Assembly: GCA_030141605.1 (NCBI GenBank)
Contig: JAQGDQ010000065.1
Coordinates: forward strand, 620,001-684,000
Origin: Tubiluchus corallicola
Lineage: Eukaryota > Priapulida > Priapulimorpha > Priapulimorphida > Tubiluchidae
DNA: 64,000 nucleotides
Direction: 5' to 3'
Part shown: positions 34,921-46,669 of the stretch, piece by piece
Numbering within the stretch: position 1 is the first letter of the stretch
How the letters are laid out: the number at the start of each line of letters is the position of its first letter
The notes under the pieces: model-generated
Told to the model about the DNA's origin: nothing
The model's input: only the letters and a program-made list of their open reading frames with translations
Databases searched by the model: none
Program-made: the position numbers and the translations under genes

Positions 34921-34929
34921 GTATTAAAA

Positions 34930-35615
34930 TTATAGCTTGCTGATTAGAATACATTGTCCGTTGATGCTTTCTTTCCGAAGCAATCCGAAGCATAGTGACC
35001 TGTTTTGTCACAGAATCGACAAGGGCACGTGGGAACTTTTTTCCACTGGTTGTTGAACTTTTAGATTTTTGTGGTTCATTACCAGATTCAGGTTTTTTGT
35101 TTTTAAGTTTTTGTTACTAGATTTAAAGACAGTTGGTGTGGATTCTAATATTGTGTCTCCTGGAATGTTCTCAGTAATTAACACACTAGTTTGCTCTTCT
35201 CCCCTTGAATTAGTTTGGGAGGAAGACTGATGCTTCAAATATTTGTGATTTCGTGTTGCCTGACTTTTAAACTTAGTTGCAATCTGTGTATTGCCCAGCA
35301 GAGCATTTGCTACTTTATAACCTGCAACTGCTTCTGCTTGTTGTAGTGCAGTATAGTATCCAACTGCATTCATGTTCTCTTACTTACATCACCACCTGAA
35401 ATTTGATATCTACTATCTGTATGATTTTCCAAATTTAAGGGCTGGGGTTTGCTAGAACCCAATAGTTTTGGACAATTTTGTCTCAAAGTTGTGCTGATGT
35501 TATCAGCTGTACAGTATTTTTTCTTGTAAAATGGCGAACTGAAAAAACTGCCATTAATTTCAACATTACAAAATTGTTGCCTGTTATCAAAAAGTTTGCA
35601 TGTTATCAAAGACAA
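34930..35615 (-). pseudogene. Gag-like zinc-knuckle protein remnant
   Basis: Two minus-strand frames (35615-35370 and 35373-35008) lead into CRFCDKTGHYASDC near 35025-34980, a canonical CX2CX4HX4C knuckle. It is in a frame shifted by one relative to the second ORF, then FGKKASTDNVF and stop. The upstream part is Ser/Asn/Lys-rich. The knuckle is typical of retroelement Gag but also occurs in host RNA-binding proteins. A GTAAGTAAG at the end of the first frame could be a splice donor, so a spliced host gene is not excluded. No LTR or Pol lies beside it in this orientation. Confidence 0.45.
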
Positions 35616-35639
35616 TGAGCCTGTTCAAATCATTTTGAA

Positions 35640-36709
35640 TGCTTGAAATTACTGTAGTAGTTACTGCTAGTGGTATCCGAGATACATTCTGGGATCTTAA
35701 CAAGGTGATATAAATTTCATTAAGAAACAACACATTTCATTGCATTTCAACATTTTTAAAAACACTTAGTTTATAGAGTTGCATTGCAAGGGAGAACTAT
35801 AATATGGTAGTTTGATCAAAACTTTAGGTTGTTCGTACGTGGTTGTTAGGATAGTCGTTTTTGTCGATTTTTATTTACTTGCGTTATTAGACTAGGTAGG
35901 GGAAGTGAATTTAATGATATGGATGGAAGAGGGTACAGGGACGGACAAAGTGGTTCCTTAACCATTCCTTGACTAATTCTAGGTTTAATTCTAGGCTCTT
36001 CGTGAGTCAACATGGAAATTCTTTCCCTATTACGGACTACTCTAACGATTAAATCTGCTCGGTTAAAATGTACGTCTGGTACCGGCAGCTGATTTCAGCG
36101 TTTAATAATTGGCAGTGTGTGGCGTCTAGGCCAAACAACAAAATATACGAAAAGCGCGGCGATAATTAGAGTGATCATTAAATACGTCGTCAAAGAGAAG
36201 CCTTGGTATCCTGTCGTGTCCTATCCTATTCGTAGGTTGCGGTATAAGTCAGCGCCTGTCGTGAGTAAGCATTTTCGTTCCGTTTGCCGTGCTTAACTGA
36301 GATAATATTACGTCCAATGTTTCTATTTATTCATATTTTTCTGGTAGTGTGAAATCAGGAATTAACTCTGAATTATTTCCTGGCACTAATTTTTGTAGTT
36401 CGGACCACATGGTGTCTGCTTGAACCATCGCCAGTAGTAAATTTATTTGAGAACTGTTCAATTGAACTTTGGTTTCCTTTTTGCAGAAGATTGGTAATTC
36501 GAAACTATAAGACTTTAGCACAACCAGATTCCAGTGTGATTACTTGAGGATCCTCTAACTGAATGGTTTAGGTTTTGTTCGTAGAATGGTTTGAGTAAGG
36601 CACGTAAACAGTGGCGGTTTCTTTTGAAAATGGAGTAATTAAATATTGTCCATTGCTTATGTAGGTCATTACGGGTGGTAACTGTTTTGCTGTTTTTATT
36701 ATTTTTTGT
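35640..36709. other. No gene recognised
   Basis: Contains a 64-codon minus-strand frame (36327-36521) without motif. The right edge is the target duplication ACAATG of gypsy-1 (36710-36715). Confidence 0.4.
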
Positions 36710-36715
36710 ACAATG

Positions 36716-36915
36716 TGTTGTATTTGCGTGAAATCTTGTGATTAGTGATGTGAGTTAGTTAGGGATGCCTGGAAAGGAAAACACGTGTAAGGATATGGCA
36801 TTTGAAAGTACATGATTATTTTCTTTGTTTAACGTATCGTTCATTACATTTGAAATAATAAAGTGTTGTCCAAATAGCAATTATCGAGTTGATGTAATAT
36901 TGACAAAGACATGAA
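36716..36915 (+). repeat. Gypsy-1 5' LTR
   Basis: Begins TGTTGTATTTGCGTG and ends near ATTGACAAAGACATGAA. It contains AATAATAAA (polyadenylation-like) near 36858. It is about 96 percent identical by eye to 41577-41776. Confidence 0.92.
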
Positions 36916-37069
36916 AATGGCGACGAGGATTGCATCCGATGTGGCCATAACGAAAAGACGCGCCAGTGATTGAAACTGTCACCGACGTCAGATATTCGGT
37001 AAAGAATTTGTGACTGTTTTAGCGATTCTGCGTCATTGAATATTATTTAGCCTGTGGGTTAGAAACTAA

Positions 37070-38000
37070 ATGGATCATCCAGCATATGTAAACTATGGTG
37101 GAAAGAGAATAAGGCCTTATAGCACATCTGAACCTTGGGAAAATTATGTCGAAAGACTATCGTGTCACCTACGAGGTTGTAGGGTGGAAAGCGATAATCA
37201 GAAACGTGACATATTCATCAGTACTGTAGGTGCTGAAGCATTCTCCTAGCTAAAAAAATTTGCTGGGGCAGGAGACAGTAGAAGCTAAAACATACAATAA
37301 ACTGACAACACTGGTACAAAATCACAAAACGCCAAGACCACCATGGCAGTCCGAAACACTGAAGTTCTTAAGTAGAAAGAGGAAAGTAGAACCAGAAAGT
37401 GAAAAAGAATCAGTAATGGAGTATGTGGCAGCGCTGAAAAACTTGATGACCACCTGCCAGTATATCGAAAAAGAATATGATAATCAGTTGCGAGATAGGC
37501 TGTTACATGGTTGTAATGATCCAGGTATGCAAACCGAAATGATAAAGGTGGGAGATCAAATGAGTTTGGAAACTGCACTGAAGGCAGCATTGACATATGA
37601 AACCACACAGAAAAGCGTTCGTAAAATGACAGATGCAAATTCTCCACTAAATACCTCCAAGGTAGTACATCATGTAGACTATAAATTGAAAACGAGTTTC
37701 AAACCAAAGTGTTGGCGATGTGGTGGCAAATCTCATCATCCAGAACATTGTAAGTTCAAAAATGAGTCATGCCACAGATGTGGAAAAACTGGACACATTC
37801 AGTTGAAGTGCCCAGAAAAGACCAGTCGACCAAAAGAGAAAAAGCTATTTTTCAAGAGGAAACCACGTTATAAACAGTTTTTTAAGAAACAACATCAGTT
37901 AGAAGAAGATGACCATTCCGGCTCTGATGTAGATAGTTCGCCAAATGGTGATGATCAGCACTCTGCATTCAATTTATTTAGGTGTTACGTTAATGAGTGT
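37070..38000 (+). pseudogene. Gypsy-1 gag
   Basis: ATG at 37070 opens MDHPAYVNYGGKRIRPYST. An in-frame TAG at 37247 and a frame change follow, then KTYNKLTTLVQNHKTPRPPW, LRDRLLHGCND and two zinc knuckles, CWRCGGKSHHPEHC and CHRCGKTGHIQLKC (about 37710-37812). This is the capsid-nucleocapsid layout of Ty3/gypsy Gag. In the second half gag continues without break into the protease. Confidence 0.85.
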
Positions 38001-39577
38001 CGAAGTACATCGAACGTTCCAGCGTATCATATTAATGTCGTTATGGCTGGGAAAGTGGTGAAAATGGAATTGGACACTGGAGCTTCTACCATCTCTGAAT
38101 TATTGTATAATGAGTTATTTAGTCACATTGCTTTACGTAAAACTGAATTAACTTTGCGGGGTTACTCTAATGAAGTAATTACTGTACTTGGTATTGTAGA
38201 AGTACCAGTAGATTATCAGGGGCAGTGTCACCATTTAAGATTAACTGTTGTTAAAGGTGATTGACCTTCTTTACTAGGAAGGGACTGGCTTACTTATTTG
38301 AAACTGGATTGGAAAAATATTTTCCGTGTTTCAGAAAAAGGATTTCTCCCTAAGTTTGATCGAGATTGGCCTGAAAAGTTTGCGAAATTTTTGGAGAAAT
38401 ATCAGAATATATTTGTACCTGACAATAAAGGTATTTCAACATACAGAGCTCGCATAACTTTGAAGAAGAATGCGAAGCCAGTATTTCAGAAAGACAGACC
38501 TGTTTCCTTATGCGTTAACTGATAAAGTAGAAAAAGAATACAAGCGCTTGATCCAAGAAGGTGTTTTATATCCAGTTGAAAACAGTGACTCGGGCACACC
38601 TGTTGTAAATATACCAAAAGATGGTGGTTATATTAGAGTTTGTGGTTACTCTATAAAGTTACTGACTATAAAGCAGTAAATGATGTTATTGCTGATGATG
38701 GCTATAAATTACCAAACGCCCAAGATTTGTTTGCTAAACTTTCACAGAATGATTTTAAACTTAAGGTATTTTCTGTGCTTGATCTAAAGGGTGCCTTTAA
38801 CCAACTGTTGTTGGATGAAGAATCTGCAAGGTATTTAGTGTTAAATACACATTAGGGATTACTAGCTACACGTAGATTAACTTATGGTATTAAGGTAGCT
38901 CCAGCTCAGTTTCAAGCTGCCATGGCCAAATTTTAGTGGTATTGAAGAACTACTTTGTTATATTGATGATATTCTTATTGCAACCGAAACATATGAGCAG
39001 CACATGAATGTTTTGAAAAGAATTTTTGAACAATTGACCTAGTTCAATGTTAAATTGAATGGGGGAAAGTGTGTATTTTTCAAGCCTGAAATTAAATATT
39101 TTGGACATGTACTTAATGCTGATGGCATACGCCCCCTAGAGAATAAAATTACTGCTATTGTGGAAGCACCAAGACCTACAAATGTGTCAGAATTGAAGTC
39201 GTTTTTGGGTATGGTAAACTATTACGCCAAATTTGTGCCCAATTTGTCTTATAAACTGCATGCTTTGTATGGTTTGTTAAGGCATACTGCTAAATGGGCC
39301 TAGTCAAAAGCATGTGAAGAGCTTTCTTGTTTGCTAAACAGTCTTGGTGAAGTGCTCAGGTTCTTGTGCATTTTGATTCTCAGAAGCTACTAATCTTAAG
39401 TGTAGATGCTTCTCCTTTTGGCTTAGGAGCAGTTTTGAGCCACAAGATGGAAGACGGGTCGGATATACCTATTGCTTTTGCATCTAGGACCTTACGTTCT
39501 GCTGAAAAGGGTTACGCTCAGATTGAAAAAGAAGGTTTGTCGATAATTTTTGGTGTAAAGCGTTTCCATATGTAAAC
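38000..39577 (+). pseudogene. Gypsy-1 pol: protease, reverse transcriptase and RNase H start
   Basis: Protease has MELDTGASTISELLYN (catalytic DTGA, near 38070), stop at 38262, then LLGRDWLTYLKLDW. RT: KPVFQKDRPV, PVVNIPKDGGYIRVCGYS, FSVLDLKGAFNQLLL, the catalytic LLCYIDDILIAT (near 38955) and KYFGHVLNADGIRPLENK, SFLGMVNYYAKFVPNL. RNase [19 protein letters not shown] and [20 protein letters not shown]. At least five frameshifts or stops (38262, 38520, 38660, 38853, 39301). Catalytic motifs themselves are preserved. Confidence 0.88.
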
Positions 39578-39904
39578 GTATGCTGCTGAAAAGGGTTCGC
39601 TCAGATTGAAAAAGAAGGTTTGTCGGTAATTTTTGGTGTAAAGCGTTTCCATATGTAAACGTATGCTGCTGAAAAGGGTTCGCTCAGATTGAAAAAGGTT
39701 TGTCGATAATTTTTGGTGTAAAGCGTTTCCATATTGTAAACGTATGCTGCTGAAAAGGGTTCGCTCAGATTGAAAAAGAAGGTTTGTCGGTAATTTTTGG
39801 TGTAAAGCGTTTCCATATGTAAACGTATGCTGCTGAAAAGGGTTCGCTCAGATTGAAAAAGGTTTGTCAATAATTTTTGGTGTAAAGCGTTTCCATATTG
39901 TAAA
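39498..39904 (+). repeat. Tandem higher-order repeat within gypsy-1 RNase H
   Basis: The RNase H segment from GCTGAAAAGGG to CATATGTAAACGTAT is present five times: an ancestral unit (39498-39576) and copies starting at 39577, 39660, 39741 and 39824. Copy lengths are 83, 81, 83, 81. Copies 2 and 4 share GAAAAAGAAGG and CGGTAA; copies 3 and 5 share the 3-base deletion GAAAAAGG and an extra T in CATATTG. So a 164-base dimer was itself duplicated. The periods are not multiples of three and destroy the frame. Confidence 0.95.
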
Positions 39905-41324
39905 CGTATGGGCGAAAATTCACTTTAGTGACGGACCATAAGCCTCTGACTCGAATTTTTGGTCCTAAGACTAGCATTCCTACTCTGGCTGCTGCCAGGA
40001 TGCAAAGACGGGCTCTAATTTTGTCAGGATATCAGTATGATATTGTGTACCGTTCTGGTAATGCAAATGCTAAAACCGATATGTTGAGTAGATTCCCAGT
40101 TAATAATCATGCTACTGCTGACCCCAATGAGCATTGGAATTGTCATGTTATTGTTGATAATCTGCCAATAACCTCTAGTGAAATTGCAAGTGTAACTGCC
40201 AACGATTCTTTCTTGTCCAGAGTGTATGAGTACACTTTATCTGGTTGGCCGATTGAAGTGGATAAAATTTTCTCTCCATTTTTTCAGAACCTGGCAAAGG
40301 ATTCATGTAGATTTCGCAGAAGTTAGAGGTCAGATGCTTTTCTTAGTTGTTGATAGTTTTTCTAAATGGCTTGAGCTTTTTTCCGATGACAAGTACTTCT
40401 TCGTCTGCTACTATTACAACTTTGAGAACCTTGTTTGCAAGATTTGGCCTTCCCCAAAGATTAGTTTCAGATAATGGACCCCAATTCATTACTGAAGATT
40501 TCAAGTTCTTTTTACAGCAAAATGATATCAAACACACTCTATGCCCACCATACCACCCTTCAAGTAATGGGCTAGCTGAAAAATATGTGCATACTTTTAA
40601 ACAGATGTACAAAAAGTGTGATGCTCGTATGCCATTACATAATAAGATAGCACATGTTTTGTTTAATTATCGCAATGTACCACATAGCACTACTGGTAAG
40701 ACTCCCTCTGAACTTTTTCTAAAGAGAGCTCCTAGAACTGTGTTGTCTTTAGTTAAACTTAGCTTGGAGCGTAAGGTAGAACATAAACAAGAGGCAAGTA
40801 AACTACATCGTGATGGTAAAAACCCTAAATCTCGTGTATACAGTTTGTATCAACATGTTAAAGTTCGAAATTTGAGAAAAGGTAGAGAAGAGTGGATTCC
40901 TGGTATAATAACTGAAATCAAGGGTCCTCATACGTACTTAGTTAAACTACCTGGTAATTTTGTTCGATTTGTGCACACTGATCATTTGATGCATGATGAT
41001 GCAAGAAGTGATTGTGAACTGAAAGTTGGCAAAGAGCCGCATGTTAAGCCTAGTGTAATTGAATTAAAATCAGTTGTAATGTTCCTGTCCCATGTACAGT
41101 TACATCCCGATATTACGATGCCCTCTACTACTACTGTAAACACTTCTGTAAAACCAATTGTAAACCAAAAACCTTTTGTAGTGAAAGGACCTGACACATA
41201 TAAAGATGTGTTACCTGTTAAATCACCAAATGCTATTCATGTCGAGGAAAATCCTAACACTACCTTGAGAAAGAACCATTGTTCCTCCAAAACGGCTGAA
41301 TTTGTAATTAATTCTGCTGCTTGA
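39905..41324 (+). pseudogene. Gypsy-1 RNase H end and integrase
   Basis: VTDHKPLTRIFGPK and MLSRFPV mark the RNase H end and connector. IFSPFFQN is followed without the usual HHCC zinc-binding domain by TWQRIHVDFAEV in another frame, so about 100 residues are deleted at about 40285. The integrase core has FLVVDSFSKWLELF (first Asp), RLVSDNGPQFI (second Asp) and HPSSNGLAEKYVHTFK (Glu). The C-terminal domain includes VKVRNLRKGREEWIPGII and FVRFVHTDHLM. ORF stops at 41322, followed by non-coding sequence to the PPT. Confidence 0.87.
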
Positions 41325-41576
41325 GGCACAGATGTATTAGATATGATTTGTTTTGCTATCCTATATAGGGCAAACATATGCTAGTTACTAGATACAGTTT
41401 AATGTTAACAAATTTCAAATGTTACTGTTCACACTGCACATGTTGATTCGAGGATAAGGTTCATCCAAACCCTATGGGAAATTTTTGTGTTGCAAATTGC
41501 AATGTATGTGTTTCATTTTAGAGCGAATTTCTTGGGCTTAATTTTGTATGCAGGTTCACATGTAGGAGGGAAGAAA

Positions 41577-41776
41577 TGTTGTATTTGCGTGAAATCTTGT
41601 GATTAGTGATGTGAGTTAGTTAGGGATGCCTGGAAAGGAGAACACGTGTAAGGATATGGCATTTGAAAGTATATGATAATTTTCTTTGTTTAATGTATCG
41701 TTCATTACATTTGAAATAATAAAATGTTGTCCAAATATTAATTATCGAGTTGATGTAATATTGACAAAGACATAAA
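41577..41776 (+). repeat. Gypsy-1 3' LTR
   Basis: Starts TGTTGTATTTGCGTG directly after the purine tract and ends ATTGACAAAGACATAAA before the target duplication ACAATG. Confidence 0.92.
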
Positions 41777-41782
41777 ACAATG

Positions 41783-42469
41783 CTTTGTATTTTTTTGTAT
41801 CGTACAACAATGTGACGATACTCGTACATGTATGTATTTCGTCTGATCTAAGAACAGGTCCTTGGACGGAACATGTTTCCGAGTAACGCTGCATACAACC
41901 TTGCAGTGTCACTTCAGCTGGGTTAAAATATCTCTGTTTATCTGTAGAAATTGCTAAGTATTTCAGGGGTAAATCATAGCAAGCATAGACAGTGGTGGTT
42001 GAAGGTATTGCCTTACCTTCGTATATACATATTTGTCACTTAGATGATACAGAAAAATTATAGCTAGGAGGACAAAAGTAAAAGTATATCCAAGTAAAAA
42101 TAAATTTCTAAAAAAGTTCCTGGTTTCTTATCATGTAGCAGAATCGTTTGGATAGTCCTGTAATAGTAAAACAGGTTTTTGGGATCTTCAGATCATAATA
42201 ATGATGATGGGAGTTGCATGCTGATTTCCTGTAAAATTTCCTTTAATCGTGAGGATGAAAATAAATTGATGGGTCCTGTAAGAGGGTGGTTAAAATATCA
42301 GAAATTTCATTTAACCCAGTTAACACTATATCTGTAGCCCCTTCTATATGTCTGCTATCTGTTACAAGCTGTAAAGACCATGCATCCAATTGTAGCTGTT
42401 AAGTAAATTCCTGAGATTCTGAGCATTGAAACAGCGAAAATGAGTAGCAAATTAATAAATTTCTTACCA
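41783..42469. other. No gene recognised
   Basis: Spacer between gypsy-1 and the second hAT-like MITE; no motif-bearing frames. Confidence 0.4.
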
Positions 42470-43073
42470 CAATGGCGGCTCGTAGCTAAAATTAGTGGAG
42501 TGCTACTTCAGAAAATGTTTACCCATTGTTTTAATACTGTGTAAAACGTAACAAACATATGCAATTTTAATGTTGTAGTTATATTTGAAGATCGGGTGTT
42601 GAACGATCTCTTTTCTTAACTGCAACTTTCTCATGGAGAGACAATTGTGAAAAATTAAGCTGTTGCATTTCACTTACAGTAACAGAACTTATTTCTTGGG
42701 GATGAAGGCGTCCATTATTAAATAATTTATAGTTTAAGCATACACGCTAAGCTTACATTTTATCAATCCAAGAATATGATGGTACACGGTAAGCACGCGC
42801 CGCCCAATTGTTACTGTGATTTTCTATCTAGGTGCAGACGATAGCGTGCAGCGTGTTATCTCAGACACGTGCGCAAAGCAGCATGCGCACAACAGCCAGA
42901 CACCACGTTGCTTGGGCTGTGAAGCAAATTGTACTTCCCTCAAGTGCTCCCCTTCCGCACAAGTATAAAAAAGAACCAAAGAAAAAACATTATTATATTG
43001 ATTATTATCGATAATAATGAGTGAAATCAGGGAGTGCTGCAGTACCACAGTACCCATGCACGAGCCACCATTG
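42470..43073. mobile_element. hAT-like MITE, copy 2
   Basis: Starts CAATGGCGGCTCGTAGC and ends GCACGAGCCACCATTG, giving inverted ends CAATGGYGGCTCGT. Adjacent 8-mers TCTTACCA (42462-42469) and TCTTATAC (43074-43081) agree in the first five positions. Shared interior with copy 1 includes CATTGTTTTAATAC, GAAGCAAATTGTACTTCCCT and CGATAATAATGAGTGAAA. At 604 bases it is longer than copy 1 (526). Confidence 0.75.
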
Positions 43074-43089
43074 TCTTATACGCTTACCG

Positions 43090-43420
43090 AAATTGAATCC
43101 ATTTTCTTAAGGTTGTAAACAACTTCGAGCTCTGCCTTGTAGAATTTTTCCTTTGGTATTCCTTTACTTCAGTGCTACAAAAAAAGTAAGACCACACGTT
43201 CGGTGTCTTCTAAATAATCTAGAAATACATTTGGACCTATTTTCCCTCCGTAATTTATTTCGCCAATCACATTATCTAAATGCAAAGCATCTATTAAACT
43301 ATCTAAGGCAGGTACGGTACTCATTTGTAAGGAACGAATGGCGGAAGTCAAATATCCCACGCTGCTCACAACGGTGTTTAATATTTCGACTATTTCGTCT
43401 TTCTTTGACTGTTGCATAAC
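43090..43420 (-). pseudogene. Uncharacterised coding-like fragment
   Basis: The minus-strand frame MQQSKKDEIVEILNTVVSSV continues with YLTSAIRSLQMSTVPALDSL and GKIGPNVFLDYLEDTERVVL before a stop at 43175. Downstream, in another frame, FYKAELEVVYNLKKMD ends beside a GTAAGC donor-like site. Composition (amphipathic helices, few rare residues) looks like real protein rather than chance. I do not recognise a family. It may be a decayed transposon protein or a broken host exon. Confidence 0.35.
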
Positions 43421-43689
43421 TTGGTGATCTTAGACGCGTTCTTTGTTCTTTCTCTGCAATTGGTCTTACAATTCTTGAACAAGGCTTCTTGTTGTGTTCA
43501 GATTTCCGAAACCAACGATTTTAATCTGTTTTCAAGATTTTCTTGTTTACCCAATGCTGAGGGACATGTCTAAACCTGAGGCATATTTTGTTTTACAAAG
43601 CCTTAAATCTCCTATGGTCGGCCCTTTCACATTTTGTCAGATTATCTTTACCCTTGTGTTCATAATTATAATAAAATTTTGATTATGTG

Positions 43690-44940
43690 ATTATGTAAGA
43701 GCAAATATATCTAAATTTATGTACAGAGAATTTCAGCTCATTATGACAGCAAAGGGAAAACATGCTGTTTGGTTATAAATCAGCAAGTTCGGACTGACTT
43801 CAATTGTGCTGCCATAATAATGGAAGCTTACCGCTTGCCTGGAGGCTGACAATTTCTAGAAATCACACTGGTGGCAGGCTGTCACTTTGACAGTTGCCAG
43901 TATGATTGTGTTTAGGCTAGAGTTTTTGTAAAAAGTCTTCTTGTATCTTACTTAGTTAGGCAAGGTAATAGATGCATTTATGTGAACTAAGGTTCGGGTT
44001 TATTCCAGCTTATGACGACTAAAGATAAGTACACTGGTTCTTTTATTTTATAAATTGATGTGCACTTATCTTTATAATTTATGATATAGTATGATAGTCT
44101 AATAAGAGGTTGTAATTGTAATTTTCAACTGACGGAAACATTATTAACAATTGTGAATATGTATTGGAAGTTTGCTAGAGAATGAATTAGTACTTGCATT
44201 TGCAAAAGCTTTAAATTATGTTTACTTCTTATAAATTTCTAAGATAGAATGTTTAAATGGAAACAAATGAGTTTTAACTGAGCATTTCTCCCAGTTTACT
44301 TTGGTTGTAATAAAGTGTGAACTTACCTTTAGAATACGGAGTACGGATAAAGTCGTAACTTTCGGTTATCCTTAAAAGAGCTATCGGAAAATAAAATTGA
44401 TGTCAAAATTATGAAAAGTTAAGCTTTAAAATAATTGATATTGATTAGATAGTTTAGATTAAGAGAAATCAAAATTTTGTCATTGTATTTAAAGACACAG
44501 TTTTTCAAATACTTAGCTGAGTAATTTCTGTTACCTGTTTCTATGTGTAAACAAAATTCAAAACAGTGAATTCATGTTATAACCTCTACTTAGAATTTAT
44601 TGCAAGCTACTTATATTATATTATATATAGTAATTAGCTTAGCACTTAAGCTATACCAACGTTTGTACAAAACGCTACTGTGTGTAATTTTAATAATTGC
44701 TTTGTTTAAACTGAAATTCTTGTTTCTACCTTTCATTTTTAGCATTTATTTGACTAAAATGGCTGTGGCCAGATAATACTCCCAACTGGTTCCTGGAAAT
44801 TTCAAAACTGGAGTTGTCGTCAATGCCTTATTCAGCAACACAAATGTTGCTTGCTGGACATTCCGCTGTCCATTCGAACTTACTCCCCTTCCTAGTAAGA
44901 CTAGTATGATTCAGCAATTTCTGCACAGTTATTTACAAAT
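43690..44940. other. AT-rich, no gene recognised
   Basis: No frame over 60 codons and no repeat ends. Could be flank or decayed interior of gypsy-2. Confidence 0.4.
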
Positions 44941-44949
44941 CGTCATTAT

Positions 44950-46660
44950 AATAACTGCTAACTCACAGGAAAGCTTTAACTTCGCGCACAGTCTGGGCTG
45001 GTTACAGATTAGTAATGGCGGCCACTTTCTCTGGATCGATTGATACTCCACTAGAAGAAATAATGTGGCCCAAATACTTGATTTTTCTCTGCATTAATTC
45101 ACATTTTTTTAGGTCGACGAATCAAATTGGCTTCTTGCAACCTTTCCAAAACTCTCATAATATCTGCAAGCCCGTTTTATAATCTGGTGAGTGCATCATT
45201 AACTCACCAATATTTGGCAACTTGCATTTCCTGCCATCTGGCGTCAAATTAGTCGCTAATTTATCAGCTAATTCTTGAAAAGTGGAAGGTCACCGAGTCA
45301 GTCCAAAAGGCATTTTCAAGAATTTAAAATTACCCATGTGACTAGTAAATGTTGTTTGCTCTTGGCTGTGCGGTTCAACAGGTACCTGCCAATAATCTGC
45401 ACGTAAATCTAGAAGAGTAAAATACTTCGAGGCTCCTCTTAACTGATCTAAAACATCTTCTATTCCTTGGTAGGGGATACAGATTTGGGTAATTCCCCAG
45501 AATATATAACCGCATATATCTCGTATAATAAATATGTAGCCGCTTATATATCCATATAGTAAATGGTTTATTTGGTCATCAAAAGTTTTGGAACCCACTT
45601 TCGTTATAGCAAAAGGAGAGATAATAGCCCTTGCAACGGTGTGACCAAGCAGAAATATTCTCAGTTTTGCAGCTGGAAAAAGTGCAATCGCGGCTGAGCA
45701 AACAGGGAGAGAAGCAATCAGAAACAATTAAGTGGCAGCCGTCGACTTTACGTAAATCCATAGAAGGATAAAGACACGGTTTGCAAGACCAAGCCGTACA
45801 GGGTACCACTCAATTTATTGCAGGTAGTAGAGAAAGAAATAGAAGATATGTTGAAATCAGGTGTCATTGTCCCCTCTGATTTAGAATATACCAGTCCTTT
45901 ATTTTTGGTTAAGAAACGCACAGGAGATTGGCGTTGCTGGAGGTGGCGATGCTAGGACAGCTTTCTTAAACTGCTTAATTCCATTTTATAACAGTCAGCA
46001 TAAAAAGAGGTACACCGTTACTGATCTCGTCTTAAACGTTCTGGTAATGCTGTCACTCTCGTTTGACATGCCAAAAAAACAGCGCTTACTCACATGGCCC
46101 CTTTGAAACCAATGCCTACTGCTGAACACAGTGTTTCTTACCATAGTGATGGACTTAATTGTACCCTTGATCGTAATATCTGCTGGTAACTGATGGGCGT
46201 TGTTAATAGTGGACCACGCAATGCGTTATCCGTACGTCGATCCGCTGTAGATGTACAGTGTTAAATGCCTGATTGATATTCTGTTGCAGATGTGGCATTC
46301 CTCGTCAAGTACTAAATGACTATGGCACTCTGTTCGCTTCAAACTTGATCAAAGAGTTCGGGATCAACTTGTTGTTCAAGGTGTTTTCACTTTCACTAGT
46401 CCATATTCACCATCCTTAAATGGACTTGTTGAGAAATATAATGACTAAATAAGTCTATTCTATGTATAATACAACATTCCATATCTCTCCCTGGGATCTT
46501 GTGATTGATTGTGCTTTTTTCATACCGTGAAGTTCCAAAGGACTCCCAACGGGGTATAGCCCAAATGAATTTCTTTCCCTGTCAGTGTGTGATCCCCTGA
46601 CTGTAGTACATCACATACAAAGCTGTAAAAATTTAGTTCAAATTAAGAAGAAACAATATC
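44950..46660. mobile_element. Gypsy-2: scrambled Ty3/gypsy remnant with inverted RT segment
   Basis: Minus strand 45480-44950 carries the RT palm and connection: YFTLLDLRADYWQVPVEP, FKFLKMPFGLTR, FQELADKLATNL and KIKYLGHIISSSGVSIDP. Plus strand 45786-45950 carries the preceding RT portion (KPYRVPL, VVEKEIEDMLKSGVIVP, SPLFLVKKRTGDWR). Plus strand 46180-46640 carries integrase pieces (LIVDHAMRYPYVD, YSPSLNGLVEKY in shifted frames). The two RT parts are complementary halves in opposite orientation. An inversion within one element explains this most simply; two separate elements are possible. No LTRs identified. Confidence 0.7.
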
Positions 46661-46669
46661 GGTAACGAA

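Larger units (their letters stand above)
36716..41776 (+). mobile_element. Gypsy-1: complete-length but inactive Ty3/gypsy element
   Basis: Two LTRs of about 200 bases bracket gag, protease, RT, RNase H and integrase, the Ty3/gypsy gene order. The direct repeat ACAATG flanks the element (36710-36715 and 41777-41782). A putative primer-binding site starts TGGCGACGAGG at 36918 and a polypurine tract AGGAGGGAAGAAA precedes the 3' LTR. The LTRs differ at about eight positions, so the insertion is moderately old. Stops, frameshifts, a tandem repeat in RNase H and loss of the integrase zinc-binding region make it defective. Confidence 0.92.

Noticed and set aside
37285-37647. 120-codon minus-strand frame
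   Set aside because: Antisense shadow of the well-supported gypsy-1 gag.
39577-39904. CRISPR-like regular repeats
   Set aside because: Units of 81-83 bases follow each other without unique spacers and derive from the RNase H gene; it is a tandem duplication in a eukaryotic retroelement.
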